Below are positions 48,472-61,392 of a DNA stretch of 64,000 bases, piece by piece; positions within the stretch are counted from its first letter, which is position 1, and each line of letters opens with the position of its first letter. The stretch is from Antedon mediterranea. Lineage: Eukaryota; Echinodermata; Crinoidea; Comatulida; Antedonidae. The DNA lies in NCBI RefSeq assembly GCF_964355755.1, contig NC_092675.1, forward strand, positions 2,142,312 to 2,206,311, in the 5' to 3' direction. The notes under the pieces are model-generated. The model was not told where the DNA came from. It saw only the letters and a program-made list of their open reading frames with translations, and searched no databases. Both the position numbers and the translations under genes were made by a program.

Positions 48472-51400
48472 ATGGAGGATCCAGTAGCGTCCTACGACTC
48501 TGAAAAGTCCACTTCGTCGGCAACTACGTCATCTCGTTTCACATCAAAGTCTTCGTGCAGTTTCCAGGAATGGACCAATGAGAGGCGTGGCTGGACGGTG
48601 ACCATTGGAGGATTCTGCACTTATTTTATGATGTTTGGATTCGTCCAATCATTCGGTGTCTTTTATACATCCTTCCAAGAAGAATTTCAATCAAGCGCTG
48701 AGGCAACAGGTAATATTATTATTATGACGCTTACCTTATCTTACATTTAGTGATGTTAAAGAAGCAGTGAGTTAAAACTCGTAAGGGTTGCCTTTTCTCT
48801 AGGCCTAGTGGTTTTTTATGTGTCTGTCCTGGTTGTTTTTGAATGAGTATTAGGTAGAGAGTTCAATATAGATTCACAATTCGTGAATCAAAGTAGAAAG
48901 ATGTAGAAGAAGAAGATTTTGATGACGACAACGTTGATGATGATGATGATAATAATAATGACGTCAGTTTTCAAAATTGTACTTCTCCATAAAATTGATT
49001 TCAATATTGTTTTCACCCATCGTATACACCCAAAAAGTTTACATGCGCATGCTAGGTCGTCATGAGCTGCTGGATCCAGGGACGGAATCCAAAGTTCCCT
49101 TAATAATAATAACGACGATGATAAAACGTGTTTAAATAATAATCTTGTTTATAATATTACGTTTTTATCATTTTTTCCCAGGTTGGATTGGATCTCTGAC
49201 ATTCTGTCTTCTGTGTAGCCTTTCTCCAATATCAAGCATGCTTTTTGAGACTTTCAATCATCGCATTGTTATCTGCACAGGAATAGCAATATGTACCATC
49301 GGTATTTTGGCGTCATCGTTTGCCCCCTCTATTGGGTTTCTGTACTTCTCCTTTAGTGTCTTAGTTGGCACCGGAGTTAATTTTATTTACACTCCAGTAC
49401 AGCAGCTGGTCACCTGCTACTTCTCAACAAAATGTTGTTCTCGCGCAACATCAATGGTTCAAGCTGGTGCAACGGTTGGTAAGTAGAGTATACGTCGTAA
49501 CTGGACGATGCGCATATTGCGAGAAAAGTGGACATGACAATGAATACGTGGGGTGGTGGTGATGATGACGAGGATAGTACTTGACCATCCGATTCTGCAG
49601 CTGTCACTAGATACATCTTAACTGACTATCGCAAGTATCTCAATGACTTTTTACGGTTAAGATGTATTTAATGACAATGCAGAATCGGAATGGATATAGC
49701 AATGACAACGAAAATGGCGAATCAACACCAAATGTAATGTTTTTACATGTTCGTTTTTTTTTCCAAGGGATGTTAGTGATGACACCGGTACTCCAGTGTA
49801 TGGTTACGTCAGTCGGTTGGCGTAACGCTCTTCGGATTGAAGCAGCGTTGATGTTTATGATATGCTCAATGTGCACAATGTGGTTTGAAGCACCTCTGGT
49901 CATTACCCCTCCGTCTGACGGACCACATAATGGCGACAGTGACTGTTTTAATATGCCTAATGCCATCAAGAAACAGAACAAGTCACCAACTAACAGTCTA
50001 CATAAGATTGTAGACATGATGCGTACTTTGAAATATTGGTTCTTCATGTCGGCTATGTTTTTCGCGTATCTGGCCGCTTCATTCATCTCAGTATACTTTG
50101 TAAGTACAGTATGTTTGTCGTCAGCGCAATTCGGTCGAGTGAATCGCCGGTTGCGCTGAAGGAAAGAGGTCAAAACTGAAGTTACGTATGAGAAATTAGG
50201 GTGCGTTAATTATAACATGGGAGAGGAAAATGCTCGCAAAAAAGAAATACGCTGAATATGATATTCCTCTTGATAAAGTATATTCAGTAACTGTTGAAAA
50301 CCATTCTGAATCAAAATGATAGTCAAACTCAGTTCCATCATTAGTCTATCTTATGGATGAGATTATTTATTTAGTAATTATAGTCGTTTTCTCTCTCTGG
50401 TTTGTCGCGCTGGATGGTGCCAGAGAATGGTCTCAGAAAATGAAATCGTTCATTTTTTAATGTTAATAGGTAAGCATTGGAGAGAGTGTTGGATTATCTG
50501 CAGAAAAGGCGGCACTACTAATCTCTGTACTGGGTAGTGGTGAGCTATGTGGTCGAATTATATGTGGACTGTTTGGCGATCATCTTCCATTTCAACGAGT
50601 GTATATGTTGGTAATCAGTTCATTGATTGGAACTATTTCCTTGATGTGTGCCATCAAGATCAACTCTGTCGGCGGCATGGTGGCGTTTGCAATATGTAAG
50701 TGATCACTTCTCAAAGACATCACGTGAGCCATCAACATTTGAACGCGTATCAATAAATGTATTTCACAGAGACAGTTGTCAATCACGCTCGCGACCACGC
50801 AAGCAATACGCGCGCGTCTAAGTGCTGATGAAAATGGTTTCGTGCGCATGCAAATTCTGTTGGAGTTATACGCGCGCGTAAATTCGGTGCTCTTTTTTTT
50901 TTCTGAACTGGTGGTGGCACTGAGAGAATAATGCCGTGTCCAAATAAAATTAGATAGAATGCCGGCACTAACACCCGCCTAACAATTATAGTATTTCAAG
51001 GCATGATAACATATACAAAATACTATAGTATATCATTTGAGATTCACAACATTTCTATATTTGTTTTAGGCATTGGCTTTGCTCGTTCTATTACATATAC
51101 AATGCCGCTTTCTGTTGCCATAGAAACATTTGGAGCTGAAAAAAATACAGAAGCGTGTGCTCATATTTTACTAGCAAGTGGTCTATCAACTATCGTTATA
51201 CCATTTACGGGAGGTAAGCTTTCTCTTCTCTTTCCTCCTTACCCCCTCCTCCTTCTCCTCCGCCATTCATTTAAAACGGCGCCTGGGTCACGTCTTCTTG
51301 GCGTACCGGAAAGATGCCATTAGATCAGGCGCAATGCGTTGCCACGAACTATTGGTCGTAGGTCTAGTATATTTTTAGTTTATATAATTATATTTACTCT

Positions 51401-51682
51401 TTTATAGGTAAAACATATGACGTCACAAATTCTTATACGGTAGCGCTATGGATCCATGCCATGTTTTGTTTCCTGGCGACAAATCTATTCCTGGCGATTC
51501 CCGTTTATAAACGTTACATGGAGTGTCGAGAAAACAAGTTAACGTCATTGATCAACCAACATGCAGATGTCTACACCCTAACCGACAACTTGCAGTCTCC
51601 GCCTCTCGAGGTCCCTCTCGAAGTTCCGCTTGGAGAAGTAAAACTTGAGTTTGTTCAAGACAAGTTAAGTGGGGAAGTGTAA
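48472..51682 (+). CDS. monocarboxylate transporter-like MFS protein (SLC16 family)
   Basis: Six exons in phase: 48472-48709, 49182-49478, 49768-50099, 50470-50695, 51070-51213, 51408-51682; 503 residues. A hydrophilic Ser-rich N terminus leads to RRGWTVTIGGFCTYF (the conserved MCT helix-1 region is normally DGGWGW, so this is divergent) and FGFVQSFGVFYTSFQEEF. The first half continues through RATSMVQAGATVG and SVGWRNALRIEAA. A central cytoplasmic loop with TPPSDG follows, then the second half with LISVLGSGELCGRIICGLFG, FARSITYTMPLSVAIETFGA and the family-typical GKTYDVTNSY before the last helix. It should be a 12-helix proton-linked or facilitative carrier of monocarboxylates or related solutes. 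The subfamily and substrate are not assigned. NDUFA13 starts only 263 bases beyond the stop, on the same strand; a polyadenylation signal is at 51710. Confidence 0.88.
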
Positions 51683-51945
51683 AGAATAATATTAAGAAAC
51701 ATTGTTTATAATAAAATCGACTAGTGCAATAATTAAACGCTCTTGTTGTGTTCATTGTTTCTTTCCATTCTATTAGATAAAAATTAAACATTCGAATTCA
51801 ACCCGGGAAGGGTAACGAACTTTTTTTTTTTTTTTTTTTTTCGTGGGAACTTTTTACAAGAAGAGAAAAGCCAGCTACAAATTATTTTAAAAAATACCAA
51901 GGACGTTGGAGGCGCACTCGTTGTTGGATCCGACACCCAGACAAA

Positions 51946-53629
51946 ATGGCCTCTTCGTCAACTTTTAGGCAAGAAATGCCCCCAAAAGGGGGATATGGGC
52001 CAATTGATTACAAACGACATTTACCGAAAAGAGGATTCTCAGGTTAACACAATTATCAGGATTTGATAGAATTTAAGATTTTATATCTTTGCTTAGGACT
52101 AAGCCTCTGGAAGCTGAGGTGTTTATGTAGCCACCGCACACGGGCCCACACAAATTGTTCCTGTCGTCGTCGTAGCACCTAGTACAAACAGTGGAGGGTA
52201 GCCTAGCACTACTTATATTAGAAGGCCTACTAGCTTAGCTAACCTTGTATGGTTAAACTCTACTATACTACTACTTTACTATAGTCTATAATAGGCCTAT
52301 CTTAACTTCTTACTTTTATATTGTTAAATTAATCTAATATTAGGCCTTTATTTAGTAAGTAGGCCTAGCTAGAGTAGCTAGCTAGCTATATAGGCTATAG
52401 TATAGGCTAGGCAAGCCTGCTTATTTTTATTATCAAATAATATTATTTATTATATAATAATATAATTACTATACTATTAATAGGCTATGCTATGTTTGCT
52501 GGATGTGGCTTAATAATGGCATGTGGATATTTTACACAAAGAATGGGTAACAAAAAGCGAAGGTGAGAATTTGAGTAATTATTATTAACACATGTTCGTA
52601 CTGTGCAAATTAATGTTGATTGCAGTATTAATCAATTTAATAATCAATCACTTAAAATTGTCAGTAAGTTAAATTCATTAGTAACACTAGTAACCTCTTT
52701 AAAATAATTAAACTAAAAATTTGCAATACTTTTCTAGCTCGTGAAATAATATTTAAAAATATTGGTTTTAATAAATTATTATCACCATGATTTCACTTTG
52801 TTACAGGCTTTTACAGCGTGAAGACAGGGAAGCATACTTAGCTATAATGCCTTTAGTTGAAGTGGAAACAGATAGAGAGTAAGTAAAAGCCTACAGTACA
52901 ATATTTTGTACAAACTTATAAAAACTTATATACTTATAATATTTCTTTTTAATCATAGTGAAGGGAGGATTTCTTCAGAATTAACATTTAACGTTTCGTT
53001 TATTAATATCCTGTATATCCTCTAATATAATCCCACCCCACTATTACACGAAATTGGGACGACCTTGGGGGCGGGGGGGGGGGACTATACCCAGGGAAAG
53101 TTCATGAAAAAAATGATTTGTAAACATTTCTTGTAAAAACTCATCTGAACTGGCTAGTTAGAGAGAGGCCTACATCTAGATCAAACGTCAATACTGGGAC
53201 TATACCAGGGGATATGCCTGTTTGTAAATTAATCTGTGATAAAGTAGGGTGGGATTAGACCTGAAGTGGGATTATACCTGAAAATATACAGTATATAGTC
53301 TATACTGTATGAAGATTTTTTTTTATGTTGTGTATTCACAGAGTGTTTTGGTTGTTATTCTTGTGAAATGGTATTTCACACAAAATGTCATTCCATTCTG
53401 TGTCTGTTTCTTATTAATTTTACCTTTCTTTATTTTTAGTATTCTAAAGCGATTAAAATTCAACCAAGCGCAAGAAGCACTTATCATGAAAGATGTTGCA
53501 GGATGGAATGTTGGCGAAAGTGTCTACAACACAGATAGATGGATAGACCCTTGTATTGAAGATCTTTACTACCTGGCGCCAAATAAAGAAAAAGATAAAG
53601 CTTCCTTCGGATATAACCAGTTTGTCTAA
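51946..53629 (+). CDS. NDUFA13: mitochondrial complex I accessory subunit NDUFA13 (GRIM-19)
   Basis: Four exons in phase: 51946-52042, 52484-52562, 52807-52878, 53440-53629; 145 residues against 144 in human. The start carries the family signature [20 protein letters not shown]. One membrane helix follows ([16 protein letters not shown]), then a helical basic stretch ([20 protein letters not shown]) and the matrix-side end with [20 protein letters not shown] then RWIDP, close to the vertebrate protein. It is an integral accessory subunit needed for assembly of complex I in the inner mitochondrial membrane. An AATAAA is at 53670. A 20-base T run at about 51822-51841 lies between it and the upstream transporter. 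Confidence 0.95.
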
Positions 53630-55422
53630 ATCAAAATATTTTAATATTAAACCTGGTTTTCACAAAATCAATAAAATAGTCAAAATTACTATTCACGACG
53701 AGAGTCTGGGTTGCTAATTTTGTTCATGCCCAAAACAAATTTCAAGAAAGTAAACTGATCATATGTAACATTTTAAATCAGCATTTACCGATTCTCTGAA
53801 TAACTAAACCAGTATCATAAGAACATTTTGTAATACACACATATGTTTTACATGTGCCACATGTGATACATATGTGACACTGTATTACAGAATTTGCCTA
53901 TGATACTGGACAAATTATGTTGAGATACAGTACAGATAATCTAGTTGCTACATGCTACTGTACATTATCAAGAAGAAACCCAACTACTGAATTTGCTGTG
54001 ACTGAATGAAAACAAAAACATGAGTTGTGTTAACGGAGCGAGGGTGAAAACCAGGTTTTACGTTATAGGACTTTATATTGAATTGAACATAAGAGTGTGT
54101 TTTGAAGTTATAGATGGAACTTTAAGCTATCCTGCCAATTGAGAAATTTGTTTGAGTGGAATCTGATTGAATTGTTTGACATAATACAAGTACAGTACAT
54201 ACAGCTTATCATAGCTGTCAGCTTTTGTGACTGCAGTTATGTTAAGGACACTCTCGTGTATTATTAATAACACCATAATGCAGGCTACAATGTATCACAA
54301 TACTGTAGTGCCATGCAATACAGTAGGTAATTGAGGGAAATAAATGTGTTTATGAAAGAAGATTTTTACTGTCTATTTCGTGCCTAGCTTACCTGGATAC
54401 ATCGACGTTAGCATATTCTTGAGCTACAACTCGAATATGCAACTTTAGTAAACACCCATATCAGATAATAGTACATTCCATTTTTTATAACTAGTATTAG
54501 GCAATCAATCGTGATGTATTGGTCTGTGAAGCTTATAAGCAAGTGAATGTTGAGTGTGGAATACCACTGAAAGCCAGAACGCTATGTTATTTTACATACA
54601 GGAGTTCGAGTTTCGGATTAATCGGGAGTATTCAGTAGAAATCATATTTTAAATCGCACATGCGCATATCTATAAGTAAGAACACTGCATTTCACCACAG
54701 ATTGACGCACTTGGGTGTGCATACTGGGACACCGATAGATAAAGATGACATTTTTTGTTTTCATGCTTTCAATATATCATAAATGAGATTCGGACTCAAT
54801 TCGGTCAAAACTTTTTTTTTCTTTGTCAACGTGTACATTACGTTTAATGAGTCTTTAAAGGTCCTATCAAAAGACATTCTTGATATAATATGTACGAACG
54901 CAATGTTTTGATTTTTGTTTATTAGCAGATATTAAAATTGCGTTATATTTTTCTATTCTAAATAATTTGTTTATATATGTTATGCCTATTTCTATATCGT
55001 CATGGTTCCAAGCGGTAATGAACTCCTTTGAAGTCTGCCGCTGTCGTACTGATAACGTTGCGCTGTCTTGGCGGTGTATGATGTCAGGTGTGTTGTGTTG
55101 AAGGAACGTTCACCTCCAAGCGGTGGATCGATATGCGATTTTCGAAGCTGATGAAATAAATAACGAAAACATTATTTAGAAATACACTTCTCATAATCAT
55201 ACCGCCGTAATTACGGCGTTATAACGCCGTATTATTATAAATAATTGTTTTCTTTGGCGGAAATCAGCCACCGTAGAAAAAAGAAACAGATAGAAATCTA
55301 CACTATATTGTTCGGAACTAGTTGGGTACGAAAATATAACTCTAAAAATCGATTGGATAAAAAATGTTAATTTTTGCAATAAAATGCGTGAAAAAAATCA
55401 ACCAGGCAAAACACTCGGCTTC
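53630..55422. other. intergenic region, NDUFA13 to SAXO5-like gene (convergent)
   Basis: Contains the NDUFA13 3' UTR. A palindromic ACGGCGTTATAACGCCGT at about 55.21-55.23 kb could form a perfect hairpin. No exon or transposon was recognised. Confidence 0.5.
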
Positions 55423-58400
55423 TTACACGGGGATCGATAACTAAAATTATAAGAGAAGGTATGTTTATTGTTAATATTCATATACAGTATACCATGGAAT
55501 GAGAGAAAAGGATTTTAACGACGATAACCAATAACAATCCGCTAGCGTATATACTAAAGCACTGCTCAATCATGTCTTTAAACAACACATTGTCTCTTGC
55601 CGCGACCTAGACTTGCTCCAAGTCTGTATTTTAGTCCCACACGTCGTCGTCAATTTTGTCTCTGGAAAAGCACAAGTAGTATACGTATGAAACGCCATAT
55701 GTACCAAAATATTTATCTTTTTACTAATATTAAGTCAAAATTCCGTCTGGAACCCAGACTTGCCGCGACCCTGTATAGGTAATATCGTAAAAAAATATCA
55801 ACAAAAGAAATCGTTTGATCGCTGTATTAATGTATCTTTAACATGTGTCCACAACGCAATGGCTGGCGACAAAATACAAATATCTCAGATTGATACAAAT
55901 CCTTCTCTCTCATTTATTCATGAGTATACACGTATTATAAATATATATGTTTACCTGTTCAAGAGCTTCAGCCGTCACGTGATGTTTTCCAACCTTCCAT
56001 GCCGGGAAATCTGATAACGTTGTTGGGCGTGTTGCTGTATCTTCTATAAGAAAAATGAGATAAGGAAAATGAACAAAAGGTCTTTACAAAATTTGCTTGA
56101 ACATTTTAAGCGATTTTTTTCTCCCGTGTGCCACAAACTCATGCAAAAGTGTCAACATGGAATAGTGATCTGGAGGATATCTGGCCTATTGACTGCTTCT
56201 AACATTCCACTAACACTAACTAATCTGTTTATAGATTTTTTCCTACCTTTTAATTATTAAGATGTAATTTTGAGCAGCAATGGTCCTTTACTTAAACGCA
56301 ATACGCGCTACTAAAGTAAGCCATTTTTTAGGGAATTTCGCACATTGTTTTGTAGAGATTATATAGTATAGGCCTACCGTACTTACTGTAATAATCCATT
56401 GGCACTTTACTGGTTGGTCCAATCACTCTTGACACTGGATGCAACGGCTTCACCGCTGGGTAAGCATCATTCTGTGTTGTACTATAGAGCGTTGATCCTG
56501 GTTTGGACTCTCCTAATATCACTTTGCTAGCAACACGTTTTTCAGCTCCAGATATTATCTCGTTTCTGAAACCTTTAGGCGGCTGTAATTTAAAATACAT
56601 TATTAATTATTAATTTATCATACAATTAGCTTTGTTGTAAAGATCAAATTGATTTTTTAGAATTCTCATTAAAACATGTTTATATTTATTGGCATCGCAA
56701 ATAATTAGGAGAATTGCCACCGGGATTGCCTACGTATGCCAGACAATATGTAGTAATGCTTCTCCATTTTGATTAAAGTATCTCTTCACTCAGTCTTATT
56801 ACTATACTATATAGATTTATAAAGCGCTTTTCCAATAAAAAACCAAAGCAGAATACAAATAGAACATCTAAATTATTCCTTAGGTAAAAGAAAACTTGTT
56901 AACAATTCCATCAGCGGCAATATGCAGCATCTTTCGCTTATAACTGATACGACATCATTACCAGTGTATTCACAAGTAAACTACTCCATGGTACGGTGTA
57001 TTATATCATTGTCTTACCCCAGTGTGATAGGTTGTGTAGTTTGTTGTGCTAACTCGTTCTCTATCTCTCTCTGGGTGTCTGTCTCCTTCGGGAAAACTGC
57101 TTCCATTATTATCGTATGGAATCTCTTTCTTAAAACCTGAATGGAAATCAAACGTTCGTCACATTTAATTCTTTAAATTGCTCTGGTCATGTCAAACCTC
57201 CGGTTATATAGGCCTACGTGTGTGTTAAATACAAATACAAAACGTCGAAGCTTACTTGGTTTACCCATAGGACAGTATGCGTCTGCGGCAGTCGTAGCAA
57301 ACTTATCGTATTTTGAGGTATGACCCATTTTAAAGTTAGTTCCGCCGATGCAACCAATCGCCTGCTCTCTTTCATATGCCTTGTAGTTACTGCTATCGTG
57401 TTCAGGAAAAGAAACCTCTTGCGTGGTCACGTGTTCATTTAATTTATCTACGTCACCGTTTGGAATGTTTGAGCCAGTTGTCTAAAGAAAAAAAATACAC
57501 ATAATTGAAATAAAAATTAAAAATGATTTCAAAACATTACCTTACATTAAAGACGATCTTTAGACAGATAAGTGAAAATTGTTTTAGATTTTGTTATGGC
57601 ACTACTGCATCGAAATGTTACGTAATGCACATCATTGGCATACAATAGGCCTACGTTGTATGAACCTTATTTTATACCTCTATGTTGTAACCAGATTGTA
57701 TAAGTATTAGTACAAGTGTTGGTACTGTGGATCAGTGTATGATGATGATGCACCATCGTTGATTAATGTGAAGATGACGTATGAAGATAACTTGTTGTCG
57801 TTAGGCTACACTTGTACGTAAGAAACAACAAAGATTGGTTTAAATCATGATGTCTCGGTATGAGATTTCAATGTTGCAGGTATTTAGGCCCTACAGTTAT
57901 GTTTATTCTTTACAAAAGGACTTATACACAAAACCAGGGGGTATTGAAAAGATCATGGCTTTACATATTGTGGAACTTTTAGTACTTTTTTTCTCTAAAT
58001 ATTGATCTACATAAAAAACTCCTTAGCTTTTCTCGAGCAAACTTACGTTTGGCTTAATCCTCTTATAAGGAAGATATTTGGCGGGAAATTGGTCTCTCGT
58101 CGATGTTGAGAAGTTACCATGCGTTCTGTCGTCACCACGTACGGTCGATTGACCACCTGTGCAATACAAAATAACGCATAAAGAAACATTGAGTCATGTG
58201 TCTCAAAGTTTCTTCATAATATTGAATAATTTACGTTTAATATACGGTATGTTTGCAATGCGTACGCGCCTAAAGCTACATTCAAACGACGGTGCCGTTT
58301 AATTATTTAGTATGGTTTTCTATCATCTAACAAACCAATCCGTCTTCCGTTCCGTGAAGAAACGGAACAAGTGCAATGCAGCTTAAGTATTGTCACAGGA

Positions 58401-59086
58401 AAGGAGTGAGAGAGTGTGAAGTGTGAATCATGTAGCTTAAGTCGTTGGCTTCTGTAGCCTACCGTATATACATACATCAATACCGTTTTATTTTTATTGT
58501 AAAATCATTAACATTAGGATAAATGAAACTTACCAACATGCATACACGGAGCTCTTTCAACAGTAAACTTAGAGGTATCATGACCAGTGAAGTGAGTTTT
58601 ATAGTCAGACACAGCAATAGGCTCTTTTTCTCGATCTCCTTGTGGAACATAACTTCTCATCGGGAAAGCCATTGGCAAACTCCTGCTAAACGGCTTTGGC
58701 GGATACATTTTTGAATGCGTCGTTTTGAAAGAGTCTATACTTTCATCCGCGTCCATTTTAAAATTTGTCTTACTAAGTGTTGCACATGGCGGGAGTTTTG
58801 AATATTTTTTTGGCTCAAAAGAATGAAGCGTCTCAGTGACGTCACTTATTTCTGCTTCTTTCGTTCTGTGCATTACTTCAGCTGGTGCTGGTGGCACGGC
58901 GGCCGGGGATCGACCGTAGTGTCCATGCAAATGGTAGTCTTTTGTAAAGGTGCTACGTTTTGTAGCACTTTTAGATAGACGCCTATCATAACCGATTTCA
59001 AAATGAGAAGCAACAAGAAAAGCCTGTCCTGTTAGTCTTGGAGGAATCTGTGAAATTGCAGGCAGGCTTACTGATTCGCCTGGCAT
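55423..59086 (-). CDS. axonemal microtubule protein, SAXO5/TEX45-like
   Basis: Seven minus-strand exons in phase: 58534-59086, 58047-58156, 57256-57481, 57018-57136, 56387-56582, 55955-56043, and a tentative last exon 55423-55440 (LSIPV-stop); about 436 residues. The N terminus has FLVASHFEIGYDRRL, like the FLKASHFSLG start I recall for TEX45. Repeats of the types SKTNFKMDADES / GGTNFKMGHTSKYDK and YVPQGDREKEP / SFPEGDRHPERD / SFPEHDSSNYK run through it. No membrane segment or enzyme fold is seen. By family, such proteins bind inside or along ciliary and sperm doublet microtubules. The start is the ATG at 59086, after a spliced leader (acceptor tttcttccag just upstream). A gtgagt donor near 60.25 kb could belong to its non-coding first exon. 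The 18-base last exon is the least secure part. Confidence 0.7.
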
Positions 59087-61392
59087 TTTCAAATAAAAGA
59101 CTGTCTGGAAGAAAATATTTAAATGTATTTTATATTATTCAAAAACATTTCATAGACCTAAACAGTACATTTAAAGAACGGAACGAACGTCTAAGTTATA
59201 GTAAAAATATTTGAAAGATGTTTTCTAATATGCAATGATTTAGGCTACATGGCGTTCCATAGTTTTTCCGATAGATTTCACATCGCTGGCATGCCATACT
59301 CTCATTATTAATTCATCAATAAGGTATATACCTTTACCATAAACCTCCTAAAGATTTACAGTCGATCTATGACCCTCATAAAATATGACTCTCTCGAGAA
59401 CGGAGACGACGGTCCAATGGTAAGGGTAAATATTTTTATATTCAACAGGGAAATGAAAGAATTTACAGTAATACAGGCTTGCCCTAATCAGGTTTCAAAC
59501 CTTGTTATCGACAAACAAATCTTGTACTCATAGGGCCTACATATTGAAAATGTCACTCCCATATGTCTATTATCATAATTACATAAAACTATTTATTCGT
59601 GTGTCAATTTCATTTCATTATTTATTTGGTCTATTTGAGTATAAACATAACACAAAAAAAATGAAATTGGGGAGACCAGGGTCAAACTAAGTGAACTTAA
59701 TCACTGTAGCGGTTGACCCAACCCCAAAGTCAGTTTACACATAAAAGACATAAAGACAAAATACAGTTACAGCGAATCAAAATGAATATGAAAACAAAAT
59801 GAATATTTTATAAAATACTTATTTATATAAGTTTAATAAAAATAATAATGTAACAAATAACGGACCAGTAGCATCGTTTAATTAGAAGATGATTTCTTTT
59901 CTCTCTTTTGTTTTATTCACATTAATATCATCTTTCATGTCATCACCATAAAATCATATTATTTTCATTATTATCACATCTTCGTTTCTAATTTCATTAC
60001 AAATCAACTTCATCAGTAGCATTTTTAAATCTTGTAAATTCACTCCGTGACAATTTTCTTATATTTTTCTATACTAACGTTTTTTTCTAGTAAAATGTAT
60101 GTCTTTTCTGTCTTTCTTTCAACCAACTTTTGACTAAATTCTTAACTTCAACACCAACTCAGTCGCCAAAAGTTCAGAAAACAGTATACAATTTGTCTAA
60201 AGGGTTTGAGAATGTTTAGGCCTAAAACACAATACAACTCCTTGTGTGAGATACTCACCGTTATAGTTGCTAACAATGTAACTATCGATTAAGTCAACGT
60301 CTTTTGTTACATTGTAAAACCTTAAATCATCATTCGTTGAAACTAGCAAAATATGCCTACTCAATATTATTTATATTGGTTTTTATTTCAAAACTAATAT
60401 TGGTTATTTATTAAATAAAACTTTAAAACACGTACCTTTTATACACTGTTTAACAATAGTTGTAACGAATTTTGAAACACTTACAAAAGTGAACGTCAGT
60501 AAGCTAACGCTGTGCAAACAACAAGATTAAGTTCACATACTGTTGTTATGGCATTAACTTTTTATGAGGAGTGTCACCTTGACTACGACGCGCAAACTCC
60601 CTTGCGTACTCTATCGTTAGAGGGCGCGTGGTTAAATTTATACAGCTAGCTTTCAGAGGAATTGAATTTTATTCACGTTTAAATCGATTCGTTTATATTT
60701 GTCTTCACTTAACTAGCCTGTTATATTTTGTGACCATAAAAATGTAGATGCATGGTAAAGAAACAAATCCTCGATTTATAGAAAAGAATTGATATGAAGA
60801 TAACACAAAAAATACTACACACAGAAAATAAAATTTGTCAAGAAATAAAACAACTTTAGGATGTTCATAATATACAGTATATATTTTTATCAAACAGACA
60901 AAGGATCTCATAAAATCTAAGATAGTAGTACTATAGGCACATAGTCATATTAGTTTTATTATTACTGACATTTTTCTGTAATACGAATATTTGTGTCAAA
61001 CTCATTTCCAAAGTTATGTATTGGTATTACAGTATGTGTAAACATATAATAATTACACTATAAAAAATAAAGTGAATTACTCTTTATAATTATGGCAATT
61101 GCCATGCAAGTCTCTGTCTCTTCTTAAAACACAGTTCAAATATACTTTTACAATAAAGCTCTGTCTACACTATCAAACTTTATGTGACAAAAAAATGTGA
61201 TGTGCCCATATATGGACACGATATGTCATAACACTACCATATTTGAGCACACTTTTTGTCAAGCTAGTTTGATATTGTAGACAGAGCTTTATAGCACTGT
61301 GAGGCAGCAGTTTAAGAGCTCTTTATAAATGCTCCGTATTATTATTTTTTTTTCAATATTATACACTTGTTAGAATGCTAAAGCCTTTTAAA
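59087..61392. other. region upstream of SAXO5-like gene and downstream of mTERF
   Basis: Probably includes the SAXO5-like first exon and promoter (about 60.25-60.6 kb) and the mTERF 3' UTR. MITE copy H is at 61.16 kb. Nothing else was recognised. Confidence 0.5.
61155..61290. mobile_element. MITE copy H, most complete copy of the family
   Basis: 136 bases with both ends intact: AAAGCTCTGTCTACACTATC on the left and its near-perfect complement (GATATTGTAGACAGAGCTTT) on the right. The AATAAAG...CTTTATAG flanks are consistent with a TA target duplication. The interior holds CCATATATGG and, on the other strand, GTGTTATGACATATCGTG. It lies 102 bases past the mTERF stop codon, in its probable 3' UTR. 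Confidence 0.88.

Noticed and set aside
59404-59430. A-box-like GACGGTCCAATGGTAAGG
   Set aside because: No matching B box follows at tRNA spacing.
59680-59735. Possible tRNA-like element on the minus strand (GGTTGGGTCAACC...)
   Set aside because: No B box of the GGTTCGANNCC form and no cloverleaf can be drawn.
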